Notes under the pieces: generated by a model
The model's database searches: none
Told to the model about the DNA's origin: nothing
The model's input: only the letters and a program-made list of their open reading frames with translations
Translations under genes and position numbers: made by a program
From: Pseudomonas sivasensis
GTDB lineage: Bacteria; Pseudomonadota; Gammaproteobacteria; Pseudomonadales; Pseudomonadaceae
Direction: 5' to 3'
NCBI RefSeq assembly: GCF_013778505.1
Contig: NZ_JAAOWU010000006.1
Coordinates: 124,001-188,000 of the forward strand
Length of the DNA stretch: 64,000 nt
In this document: in pieces, positions 19,491 through 26,004 of the stretch
Position numbering within the stretch: position 1 is the first letter of the stretch
Layout: every line of letters starts with the position of its first letter

Positions 19491-20195
19491 ATGCTGCCTT
19501 CGTCCCGAAAGCCTTACGTCAATGCTGCACTTGCCCATCGACAGCGTTGGCGCGGCCGGGTCGGCATGATGCTGGTGGCCAGTCTTTCGGTGCTGGCGGG
19601 CATGACCGACGCCATCGGTTTTATGGCCAGCGGCGACTTCGTTTCGTTCATGAGCGGCAACACTACGCGCCTTGCGGTGGCAATCAGTGCCGGGGACTTG
19701 GGGCTGACGGCGCGATTGTTATTGCTGGTCGCCACCTTCGTGGTCGGCAACGCATTGGGCGTAGTAGTGAGTCGTTTTGGCAAGCGGCATGCACTACCTT
19801 TGCTGCTGTGTATTGCTGCGTTGTTGTGCGCAGGCGCGCTGTGGCCGTCAGACGATACCTTGCCCGCGTTGCTGGCAGCCATCATTGCAATGGGCATGCT
19901 TAATGCGGCCGTCGAAGAGGTCAACGGTTTGCCCGTAGGCCTTACCTACGTCACGGGTGCGTTGTCTCGTTTTGGCCGTGGCCTGGGGCGTTGGATGCTG
20001 GGCGAGCGTCGCAATGGCTGGCGGGTGCAGTTGATCCCGTGGGGCGGGATGTTTGTGGGGGCCGTGATCGGCGCGTTGCTGGAGCAGCAGATGGGCCTGA
20101 AGGCGTTGCTGGTCAGCGCTGTGTTGGCTGGGGTGTTGGGGGTGGTGTCACTGAAGATCCCTCGTCGCTGGCACTTGGGTTTCATGCCGCGATAA
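19491..20195 (+). CDS. DUF1275 (YoaK-type) membrane protein
   Basis: This is a 234-residue integral membrane protein with about six hydrophobic segments, including GMTDAIGFMASGDFVSFMSGNTTRLAV, the DUF1275 signature. The family is widespread and without firm function. The ATG at 19491 follows GGAG with 9-base spacing, and an in-frame GTG at 19476 has no ribosome site. It converges on the lipoprotein gene at 20340-20693. Confidence 0.88.
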   Translation: MLPSSRKPYVNAALAHRQRWRGRVGMMLVASLSVLAGMTDAIGFMASGDFVSFMSGNTTRLAVAISAGDLGLTARLLLLVATFVVGNALGVVVSRFGKRHALPLLLCIAALLCAGALWPSDDTLPALLAAIIAMGMLNAAVEEVNGLPVGLTYVTGALSRFGRGLGRWMLGERRNGWRVQLIPWGGMFVGAVIGALLEQQMGLKALLVSAVLAGVLGVVSLKIPRRWHLGFMPR

Positions 20196-20205
20196 GGGGA
20201 AAAGA

Positions 20206-20310
20206 TGCTCGCCCGACAATTTGGCCTCGACGTCCTTGTACTGGTAAAGAGCCATCAAGCCGGGCGAGCAGTGAGAATGATAAGCGAATGTCCGGCGGCT
20301 GTCCCGCCGG
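20206..20310. repeat. Long-loop inverted repeat plus GC hairpin
   Basis: TGCTCGCCCG (20206-20215) is perfectly complementary to CGGGCGAGCA (20261-20270) around a 45-base loop. A second hairpin, CCGGCGG-ctgtc-CCGCCGG (20292-20310), follows. Neither has a T-run. They lie between convergent genes and may act as a joint terminator or a structured RNA. Confidence 0.55.
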
Positions 20311-20339
20311 GCGTTTCCTAAACAGACTAAGGCAAGGGA

Positions 20340-20693
20340 CTACAGACAAGTCGCCAGCGCGGCCAAACGACGCTTGGCGGGCATCTCATCCTCGGCGGCG
20401 TAGTATTTGACGGACGATCCGGCACCCGCGCTTTGCACGTCGACGAAGTAATCGCCACCGGTGGTGTAGACGGTGAAACCACCCGCCCCGTTCGGCTCTT
20501 TGAAGCCGCCGGCATCGACGCCAAACACGCTTTCATCCTGCCAGCCAAACTGGATGCACTCGGCAACCACCAGGGTGGCCTTGTCCGATGCCAGAGTCTT
20601 GTAGGGGGCTCCCGAACGGGCTTCGTTCATCTTCGAACCTGCGCAGCCGGTCAGTGCTGCCAATACCAATGCGCCCATTACCACCTTGTACAT
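20340..20693 (-). CDS. Predicted lipoprotein, 117 residues
   Basis: A type II signal peptide, MYKVVMGALVLAALTGCAG, puts the lipidated Cys at 17. The mature domain contains KATLVVAECIQFGWQDESVF and ends PAKRRLAALATCL, with one further Cys pair. GGAGG upstream on the minus strand fixes the start at 20693; the frame is open to 20810 without similarity. The probable location is the outer membrane. It resembles other small Pseudomonas lipoproteins of unknown function. Confidence 0.82.
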   Translation of the reverse strand: MYKVVMGALVLAALTGCAGSKMNEARSGAPYKTLASDKATLVVAECIQFGWQDESVFGVDAGGFKEPNGAGGFTVYTTGGDYFVDVQSAGAGSSVKYYAAEDEMPAKRRLAALATCL

Positions 20694-20832
20694 GCCATCG
20701 CCTCCATTAAAAAAGCGCGACTGTAGCATTGCCGCGCAGCTGACTGACGCCTGGATGAACTTTGTTTCACTGTGACGCAGGAGCGTGCCATCTATAGTGG
20801 CTTGGCTCATTTTTAGAAGTCTCCCTTCTGCC

Positions 20833-20857
20833 CGCCCTCCCGCGGGCTTTTTTTTGC
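20833..20857 (+). terminator. Orphan rightward terminator, possible sRNA end
   Basis: GCCCGC-cctcc-GCGGGC-like stem followed by eight Ts, read on the plus strand, where no gene precedes it. A TATAGT at about 20793 could be the -10 of a short transcript ending here. The element resembles the one at 32394-32419. Confidence 0.5.
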
Positions 20858-20864
20858 CTTCGCG

Positions 20865-21176
20865 TCAGAGCCACCAACGGAACAGATAGAACAACGCCAT
20901 GCTCAGCAGCACCGTGAGCAGCACATTGCGCGTCCAGAACATCAACGCGACCGCACTGATACCCGCCAGCAAATAGGGGTTGGCCGGGCTCAGGTTGAGC
21001 TGATGGTCAGCGAGAAAAATAATTGGCCCGCAAATCGCTGTCAGCATCCCCGGCACGGCAAACCCGAGAAACTCCCGCGCCCCACGGTTGAGGCGCACCG
21101 GCAGGCGCGGTTCGATAAACAGGTAGCGGTTGAGAAATACCACCAGGCCCATGGCCACAATCATCAGGTAAATCAT
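20865..21176 (-). CDS. azlD: AzlD-type branched-chain amino acid exporter subunit
   Basis: This 103-residue small membrane protein has three to four hydrophobic segments. AzlD (YgaH) pairs with AzlC (YgaZ) to export branched-chain amino acids. The ATG at 21176 overlaps the azlC stop by four bases (ATGA), so translation is coupled. The longer open frame to 21284 is a shadow of azlC. Confidence 0.9.
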   Translation of the reverse strand: MIYLMIVAMGLVVFLNRYLFIEPRLPVRLNRGAREFLGFAVPGMLTAICGPIIFLADHQLNLSPANPYLLAGISAVALMFWTRNVLLTVLLSMALFYLFRWWL

Positions 21177-21868
21177 CGCTGCCCTACTCCCAATCGCTTG
21201 CAGACAAACCCTGCGCTCATGCCCAGCACGCCGGACACCACCACCGCTGACTCCCAGTGCAGGAAACTCAGCCACACCGAACACAGCAGTGACACCGCCA
21301 CGCAGACCACGGTCGGCACATCCCGCACAACGGGAGTGATCAGAGCGATAAACGTCGCGGCAATAGAAAATTCCAGGCCCAGTTGATCAAGACCGGGAAT
21401 GCTTTTGCCCAACACGATACCGGCCAGGGCGAACAGGTTCCAGGCGATATAAAACGTCAGGCCGACGCCCAAGGCATACCAGCGATTGAAGGTCTGGCGA
21501 TCATAGTGGCTGACCAGTGCGAAGAACTCATCGGTCAGTAGAAACCCCAGGCTCATGCGCCAACGGCTATTAAGTGCCGACAACGTGGGGCGCATATGCA
21601 TGCCGTACAGCAAATGCTGGGACGTCAGCAGCAAGGTGGTCAGCACGATGGAAATCAGGCTGGCGCCACTCTTGACCATCCCGATGGCAACCAGTTGCGC
21701 AGCACCGGCGAACACAATGGCGGAAAGGCCTTGGGCCTGCAGCGGGGTGAATTGCGCATCGATGGCCATGGAGCCGGCCAGCAGCCCCCAAGGGGCACAC
21801 GCCAGGGACAGGGGAATAACGGCGATGGCGCCGCGAGCGAAGGCGTAATGAGGTAAGGCAGTAGGCAT
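21173..21868 (-). CDS. azlC: AzlC-type branched-chain amino acid exporter subunit
   Basis: This is a 231-residue membrane protein of the AzlC/YgaZ family with the conserved start region GAIAVIPLSLACAPWGLLAG and LLTSQHLLYGM. Several hydrophobic segments follow. It is the first gene of a two-gene operon with azlD. The exporter probably removes excess valine, leucine or isoleucine analogues; no regulator adjoins it. Confidence 0.92.
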   Translation of the reverse strand: MPTALPHYAFARGAIAVIPLSLACAPWGLLAGSMAIDAQFTPLQAQGLSAIVFAGAAQLVAIGMVKSGASLISIVLTTLLLTSQHLLYGMHMRPTLSALNSRWRMSLGFLLTDEFFALVSHYDRQTFNRWYALGVGLTFYIAWNLFALAGIVLGKSIPGLDQLGLEFSIAATFIALITPVVRDVPTVVCVAVSLLCSVWLSFLHWESAVVVSGVLGMSAGFVCKRLGVGQR

Positions 21869-21939
21869 GGAGACGGCTCATCGACAGACAGTCGACAAGC
21901 ATGCCAGCGTAATCAGGGAGTTGTCTTGAACGATCTTGC

Positions 21940-22155
21940 TCAAGCGAGCTTTACAGAGACCTGCTCCACCGAGTCGCGAGCTTCACGCAATTCGTAGGCG
22001 TCCTGGTTCAGACGATGAATCGTATTGAGCAAGCGTTGACGCAGCACTTCATCGCCGAGCTTTTCGACGGCGCGCATCAGGTCAAACGCCGCGGTTTCGT
22101 TATTTTCCGCGACGGAATCCAGGGTCTTGCGCAGGTTACGAGTGGCACGGGTCAC
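21940..22155 (-). CDS. Small helical protein, 71 residues
   Basis: The product (MTRATRNLRKTLDSVAENN...) is predicted to be almost wholly alpha-helical, with no export signal and no Cys. The start region GAAGAAGG precedes ATG on the minus strand. It stands alone between azlC and arsB. I recognise no family; it is likely a small cytoplasmic helical bundle. Confidence 0.7.
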   Translation of the reverse strand: MTRATRNLRKTLDSVAENNETAAFDLMRAVEKLGDEVLRQRLLNTIHRLNQDAYELREARDSVEQVSVKLA

Positions 22156-22286
22156 GCGGGGTCTTCCTTCTTCAGCAATGGGCGGGCACTTTAGGACATT
22201 CGTGTTTCATTTTAATTTCAATCACTTGTGGTTGATTTGTCGGTGTTTGATCCACGTCAATTGAAACAAGGTTTGGCTGAAATATC

Positions 22287-22305
22287 GGGAAATACGTATA
22301 TTCCC
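22287..22305. promoter_or_regulatory. Palindrome upstream of arsB
   Basis: GGGAA-ATACGTAT-ATTCCC is a near-perfect 19-base palindrome 80 bases before arsB. It could be an operator or overlap the promoter. It is unlike the usual ArsR box, and no arsR is nearby. Confidence 0.45.
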
Positions 22306-22385
22306 TAACCCCCTTCATACAACCCGCCATGGTTGCAGACCACAACGGGCCAGCACCTGCCGCTGAGCCACCGGAGCGTTAATTC

Positions 22386-23669
22386 ATGCTTGTCGCCGTT
22401 GCTATTTTTATCGCCACCATCGTCCTGGTTATCTGGCAGCCCAAGGGGCTTGGCGTCGGCTGGAGCGCCACCTTGGGCGCGATCCTGGCCCTCGCCTGCG
22501 GCGCGGTCAGCCTTTCGGACATCCCCGTGGTATGGCACATCATCTGGAACGCCACCGGCACGTTTGTCGCGCTGATCATCATCAGCCTGCTGCTGGATGA
22601 AGCCGGTTTCTTCGCCTGGACCGCGCTGCATGTGGCGCGTTGGGGCCGTGGACGCGGCCGTCGCTTGTTTGCCTATATGGTGCTGCTCGGTGCGCTGGTG
22701 TCGGCGCTGTTCGCCAATGACGGCGCGGCACTGATCCTTACTCCGATTGTCATGTCGATGCTGCTGGCCCTGCGTTTCTCGCCGGCGGCGACCCTGGCGT
22801 TCGTCATGGGTGCAGGCTTTATCGCCGACACTGCAAGCCTGCCGCTCGTGGTATCGAACCTGGTGAACATCGTCTCGGCGGACTACTTCAAGATCGGCTT
22901 CAACGAATATGCGGCGGTGATGGTTCCGGTCAACTTTGTCAGCGTCGCGGCCACGCTGGCGGTGTTGCTGTGGTTCTTCCGCCGCGACATCCCGCAAACC
23001 TACGACCCCGCCGACCTAGCCGACCCCGCCAGTGCCGTCCACGACCGTGCCACCTTCCGCGCTGGCTGGTGGGTGCTGGGCATCCTGCTGATCGGCTGTT
23101 TCGCGCTTGAGCCACTGGGCATTCCCATCAGTGCGATTTCCGCCGTATGTGCCGTGCTCTTACTGGTCATCGCCGCCAAGGGCCATAAGATCTCCACGCG
23201 CAAAGTGCTGAAGGAAGCGCCGTGGCAGATCGTGATCTTTTCCTTGGGCATGTACCTGGTGGTCTACGGCCTGCGTAATGCTGGCCTCACGGATTACCTC
23301 GCCACCTGGCTCGACACCTTCGCCGAGTACGGCGTGTGGGGCGCGGCCATGGGCACCGGTGTGCTGACGGCCTTGCTGTCGTCAGTCATGAACAACCTGC
23401 CCACAGTGCTGATCGGCGCGTTGTCCATTGAGCACAGCCATGCCGTGGGCGTGGTTAAGGATGCGATGATCTACGCCAACGTCATCGGCAGCGACCTGGG
23501 CCCGAAAATCACCCCCATCGGCAGCTTGGCCACATTGCTGTGGTTGCATATCCTGGCGCGCAAAGGCATCACCATCACTTGGGGTTACTACTTCAAGGTC
23601 GGGATTGTGCTGACCTTGCCGGTGCTGCTGGTCACCCTCGCCGCCCTCGCCCTGCGTCTGAGTATCTGA
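22386..23669 (+). CDS. arsB: ArsB arsenite/antimonite efflux permease
   Basis: This 427-residue inner-membrane antiporter has about 11-12 hydrophobic segments. The start [28 protein letters not shown], the [15 protein letters not shown] loop and [23 protein letters not shown] are ArsB hallmarks. The usual partners arsR, arsC and arsH are absent; instead an AraC-type gene follows by 12 bases. No clean ribosome site is visible immediately upstream (GGAGCG at 22371-22376 is usable). Confidence 0.93.
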   Translation: MLVAVAIFIATIVLVIWQPKGLGVGWSATLGAILALACGAVSLSDIPVVWHIIWNATGTFVALIIISLLLDEAGFFAWTALHVARWGRGRGRRLFAYMVLLGALVSALFANDGAALILTPIVMSMLLALRFSPAATLAFVMGAGFIADTASLPLVVSNLVNIVSADYFKIGFNEYAAVMVPVNFVSVAATLAVLLWFFRRDIPQTYDPADLADPASAVHDRATFRAGWWVLGILLIGCFALEPLGIPISAISAVCAVLLLVIAAKGHKISTRKVLKEAPWQIVIFSLGMYLVVYGLRNAGLTDYLATWLDTFAEYGVWGAAMGTGVLTALLSSVMNNLPTVLIGALSIEHSHAVGVVKDAMIYANVIGSDLGPKITPIGSLATLLWLHILARKGITITWGYYFKVGIVLTLPVLLVTLAALALRLSI

Positions 23670-23681
23670 CGGAGAATGCCG

Positions 23682-24473
23682 ATGAAAGCCCTGCAACACG
23701 CCTGGCTTGGCAACTACGAAGTCAGCAGCACGGTTTGCACCGGCTTGACGTTCGCTCGCCATAGCCACGACGAGTGTGTGATCGGCGTGAACCTGGTGGG
23801 CGAGGAGAAAGTCTGGCTGGACCGCAGGGAATTCGACGCGGGGCCGGGCAGCATTACGCTGTACAACCCAGGGCAGATTCAAGGCGGCGGTGCGGCGGAT
23901 GGCGCGCCCTGGCAGTTCGTCAGCCTCTACGTCACGGCGGATCAATTGGCCGCGGACTTGGGCTTGGCGCACCTGGAGTTTGATCGCCCGTTATGTTTTC
24001 AACCGCTGCTCGCGCAACGCCTGGCGGCGGCGGTGAAAGGCGCATTGAGCGTCGACGCCTTGGTTCGCGAGCTGAACGAAGACGCCTTGGTGTCGCTGCT
24101 GGGAGAGGTGGTCGCGATCAGCGGCGTGCGTCTGCCCAGCACCCCTGCCACGGCTAACCCCATGGTCAGCCGCGCCCAGGAGTTGCTGGCGGCGCACCTG
24201 CATCAATCGCTGCCGTTGGACCACCTCGGCGATGAGTTGGGGCTGTCCAAGTTCCACCTGCTGCGCGCCTTTCAGAAAGCCACCGGGCTAAGTCCTCGAC
24301 AGTGGGCCATGCAACTGCGCACCCGTCGCGCCAAGGGTTTGTTGCGCATGGGCGCGCCAGCCTCGGACGTCGCCCATGACCTCGGGTTTGCCGACCAGAG
24401 CCACCTCAATCGGCATTTTCGCGCGGCTTACGGCATGACCCCGGGTCGTTACCAGAGCGTCGTGAAACGTTGA
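23682..24473 (+). CDS. AraC-family transcriptional regulator
   Basis: The 263-residue protein has an N-terminal cupin-like sensor (about 10-150, with ARHSHDECVIGVNLVGEE) and a C-terminal double helix-turn-helix (about 165-263: LDHLGDELGLSKFHLLRAFQKATGLSPRQW and ASDVAHDLGFADQSHLNRHF). The ATG at 23682 has GGAG at suitable spacing. This type often controls an adjacent LysE-type exporter, and one follows 73 bases downstream. That regulator-target link is inferred. Confidence 0.9.
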   Translation: MKALQHAWLGNYEVSSTVCTGLTFARHSHDECVIGVNLVGEEKVWLDRREFDAGPGSITLYNPGQIQGGGAADGAPWQFVSLYVTADQLAADLGLAHLEFDRPLCFQPLLAQRLAAAVKGALSVDALVRELNEDALVSLLGEVVAISGVRLPSTPATANPMVSRAQELLAAHLHQSLPLDHLGDELGLSKFHLLRAFQKATGLSPRQWAMQLRTRRAKGLLRMGAPASDVAHDLGFADQSHLNRHFRAAYGMTPGRYQSVVKR

Positions 24474-24546
24474 ACTGCGCAATCTGGTTCAAGACACCCT
24501 CCAACCTGCGTCTCACACTGCCCCCATCAATTGAAGGAACGCGGGC

Positions 24547-25158
24547 ATGTTGACGATCTTTTTCTACGCGCTGGTATTCGGTTTTGTGTTTTGCCTCTCC
24601 CCTGGCGCCGTGCTGGCGGAGACCTTACGGCGCGGCTTGCTCCATGGCTTTACTCCCGCGCTGATGGTGCAGATCGGCTCACTGGTCGGTGACGCCGTCT
24701 GGGCCGTGATCGGCCTGACCGGCATTGCCCTGCTGATCCAGCACGACGCCGTGCGTGTGCCGCTGACCATTGTCTGCGCGCTGTACCTGGCGTGGCTCGG
24801 CGTGCGTAGCCTGATCGACGCTTGGCGGTTGCCTGAAGCCGGCAGCGCACCGGCCAGCTCCGGGCAGAATGCCTTGGCGGTGGGCGCGGCGATCTCGTTG
24901 GCCAATCCGAAGAACATTGTTTACTGGGGGGCATTGGGCAGTGCCTTGTCTGGCATTGTCGGCGCCACGCCCAGCCATGGGCAAACCTTGATGTTTTTTG
25001 CAGGCTTCATGCTGGCATCGGTGTTGTCCTGCTTTCTGATCGCGGCGCTGGTTAACCTGTTACGCAAAAACGCTTCGCCCCTGTGGCAACGCATCAGTTA
25101 TGGCGCCTGCGGGCTGGTATTGATATATCTGGCGATTCTCGCCGCGCACGGTATATGA
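24547..25158 (+). CDS. LysE/RhtB-family amino acid exporter
   Basis: This is a 203-residue membrane protein with about six hydrophobic segments. The signature SPGAVLAETLRRGLLHGFTPALMVQIGS near residue 18 is that of LysE/RhtB exporters of amino acids or homoserine lactone-like compounds. The AAGGAA ribosome site is at 24534-24539. It is likely controlled by the AraC regulator just upstream. The substrate is unknown. Confidence 0.9.
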   Translation: MLTIFFYALVFGFVFCLSPGAVLAETLRRGLLHGFTPALMVQIGSLVGDAVWAVIGLTGIALLIQHDAVRVPLTIVCALYLAWLGVRSLIDAWRLPEAGSAPASSGQNALAVGAAISLANPKNIVYWGALGSALSGIVGATPSHGQTLMFFAGFMLASVLSCFLIAALVNLLRKNASPLWQRISYGACGLVLIYLAILAAHGI

Positions 25159-25234
25159 AGTTATATAGCCAACAACTTCCGACGCGTTCTGTCTGAATGA
25201 AGTCTGAACACTGGTCAGTTTAATTAATCATGCG

Positions 25235-25263
25235 TTGACATTTTGTAACTGTCTGAGTAGATT
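25235..25263 (+). promoter_or_regulatory. Sigma-70 promoter, probably for the mgtA transcript
   Basis: A perfect -35 TTGACA (25235-25240) is followed after 17 bases by TAGATT (25258-25263). It would start a transcript with a leader of about 730 bases before mgtA. A PhoP-like half site may precede it, but I could not define a direct repeat. Confidence 0.6.
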
Positions 25264-25293
25264 GCCCCTGCCCGCAACTGGGGCCTTTTTTAA
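25264..25293 (+). terminator. Terminator after lysE-type gene
   Basis: GCCCC-tgcccgcaact-GGGGC followed by six Ts. It probably ends transcription from the exporter gene. It overlaps the expected start site of the promoter just upstream. Confidence 0.65.
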
Positions 25294-25475
25294 ACCTCAC
25301 AAAAGAAGCCAATGGACACAGTATCTAGTCGCTGTCCGAGCACCGCATTTGCGGGCGTCGGGCGCCAAACCCAGAATATGACAGGACTCGTCTCCCCGGT
25401 CCGGTAAGCTGCGCTAGAGCTTGATGCTCCACCGTAACTGCCTCACCGGATGCCCGTCCGGTCCCGAGGTGTGTT

Positions 25476-25769
25476 ATGACCTTCCAACTCCTTGTTTTAC
25501 CCGATGTACGCACGCTGGCCGCTGCCCTGCGCGCCAAGCCAGGCCGAGCACCCGCAGGCTTTTGCCCTGCCCGGTCGACCTTTGTTGCACCCTCCCCTCA
25601 AGTGCATCCAGCCCGACCGCTGGCGCACTGGCGTATCTGCCCGCAAAGCGGCCAATTGATGCAGCACTGGGAACATGCCGACCCTCAAGACCCGCAGAGA
25701 CCGAAGGTTTCCAGCCTGGCTCACGCTGGCTTGATGCTCGGTCTGTATGTGAGCGCTCGCGCCGCCTGA
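25476..25769 (+). CDS. Hypothetical 97-residue protein in mgtA leader
   Basis: GAGG at 25466-25469 lies 6 bases before the ATG, so translation is plausible. The product is rich in Pro, Arg and Ala and contains the protein-like stretch HWRICPQSGQLMQHWEH near residues 48-64. It has no signal peptide. It lies between the promoter at 25235 and mgtA on the same strand. I do not recognise a named family. It may be a leader-encoded regulator of mgtA or an independent small protein. Confidence 0.55.
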   Translation: MTFQLLVLPDVRTLAAALRAKPGRAPAGFCPARSTFVAPSPQVHPARPLAHWRICPQSGQLMQHWEHADPQDPQRPKVSSLAHAGLMLGLYVSARAA

Positions 25770-25815
25770 CCTGGCTGAAAACAGCAACTTTCTTATTAAT
25801 TCCCTGGAGTTCTTT

Positions 25816-25854
25816 ATGAACGCATCCAGTCGTAGCCCGCTGCACGTTAGTTAA
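25816..25854 (+). CDS. Candidate 12-residue leader peptide of mgtA
   Basis: ATG at 25816 follows GGAG at 25806-25809 with 6-base spacing and encodes MNASSRSPLHVS before TAA at 25852. The stop codon lies inside a perfect palindrome, and a GCCCGC/GCGGGC stem encloses both. This is the arrangement of a ribosome-controlled attenuator. No homology to enterobacterial mgtL is visible. Confidence 0.55.
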   Translation: MNASSRSPLHVS

Positions 25855-25874
25855 CTAACGCGCTGTTGGCGGGC
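25835..25874 (+). promoter_or_regulatory. Leader hairpin with 16-base palindrome before mgtA
   Basis: GCCCGC (25835-25840) pairs with GCGGGC (25869-25874). Inside it lies the perfect palindrome CGTTAGTTAACTAACG (25845-25860). The ribosome translating the 12-codon peptide would stop in the palindrome. A Mg or translation sensor is inferred. Confidence 0.55.
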
Positions 25875-26004
25875 CTTATAGAAGTTATGTGAACACTTTA
25901 ATAAAACCGATCGCGAAGTCCGCGGCTCGGCATGCTTTTGCTCGCCTGTATTCAGGTAAGTACCGGGTATGTTTTGTCGAGAATTGGCGACAGGAGTACA
26001 AACA

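Larger units (their letters stand above)
25159..25475. other. Non-coding stretch before mgtA leader ORF
   Basis: This 317-base stretch holds a sigma-70 type promoter (25235-25263) and a hairpin with T-run (25264-25293). The following 180 bases up to the 97-codon ORF show no coding potential or other motif that I recognise, apart from short CCGGTCCGG-type dyads near 25397-25463. Confidence 0.5.

Noticed and set aside
20150..20260. A 35-codon minus-strand ORF (MALYQYKDVEAKL...) in the gap after the DUF1275 gene
   Set aside because: It overlaps the end of that gene, has no ribosome site and lies in the inverted repeat; probably chance.
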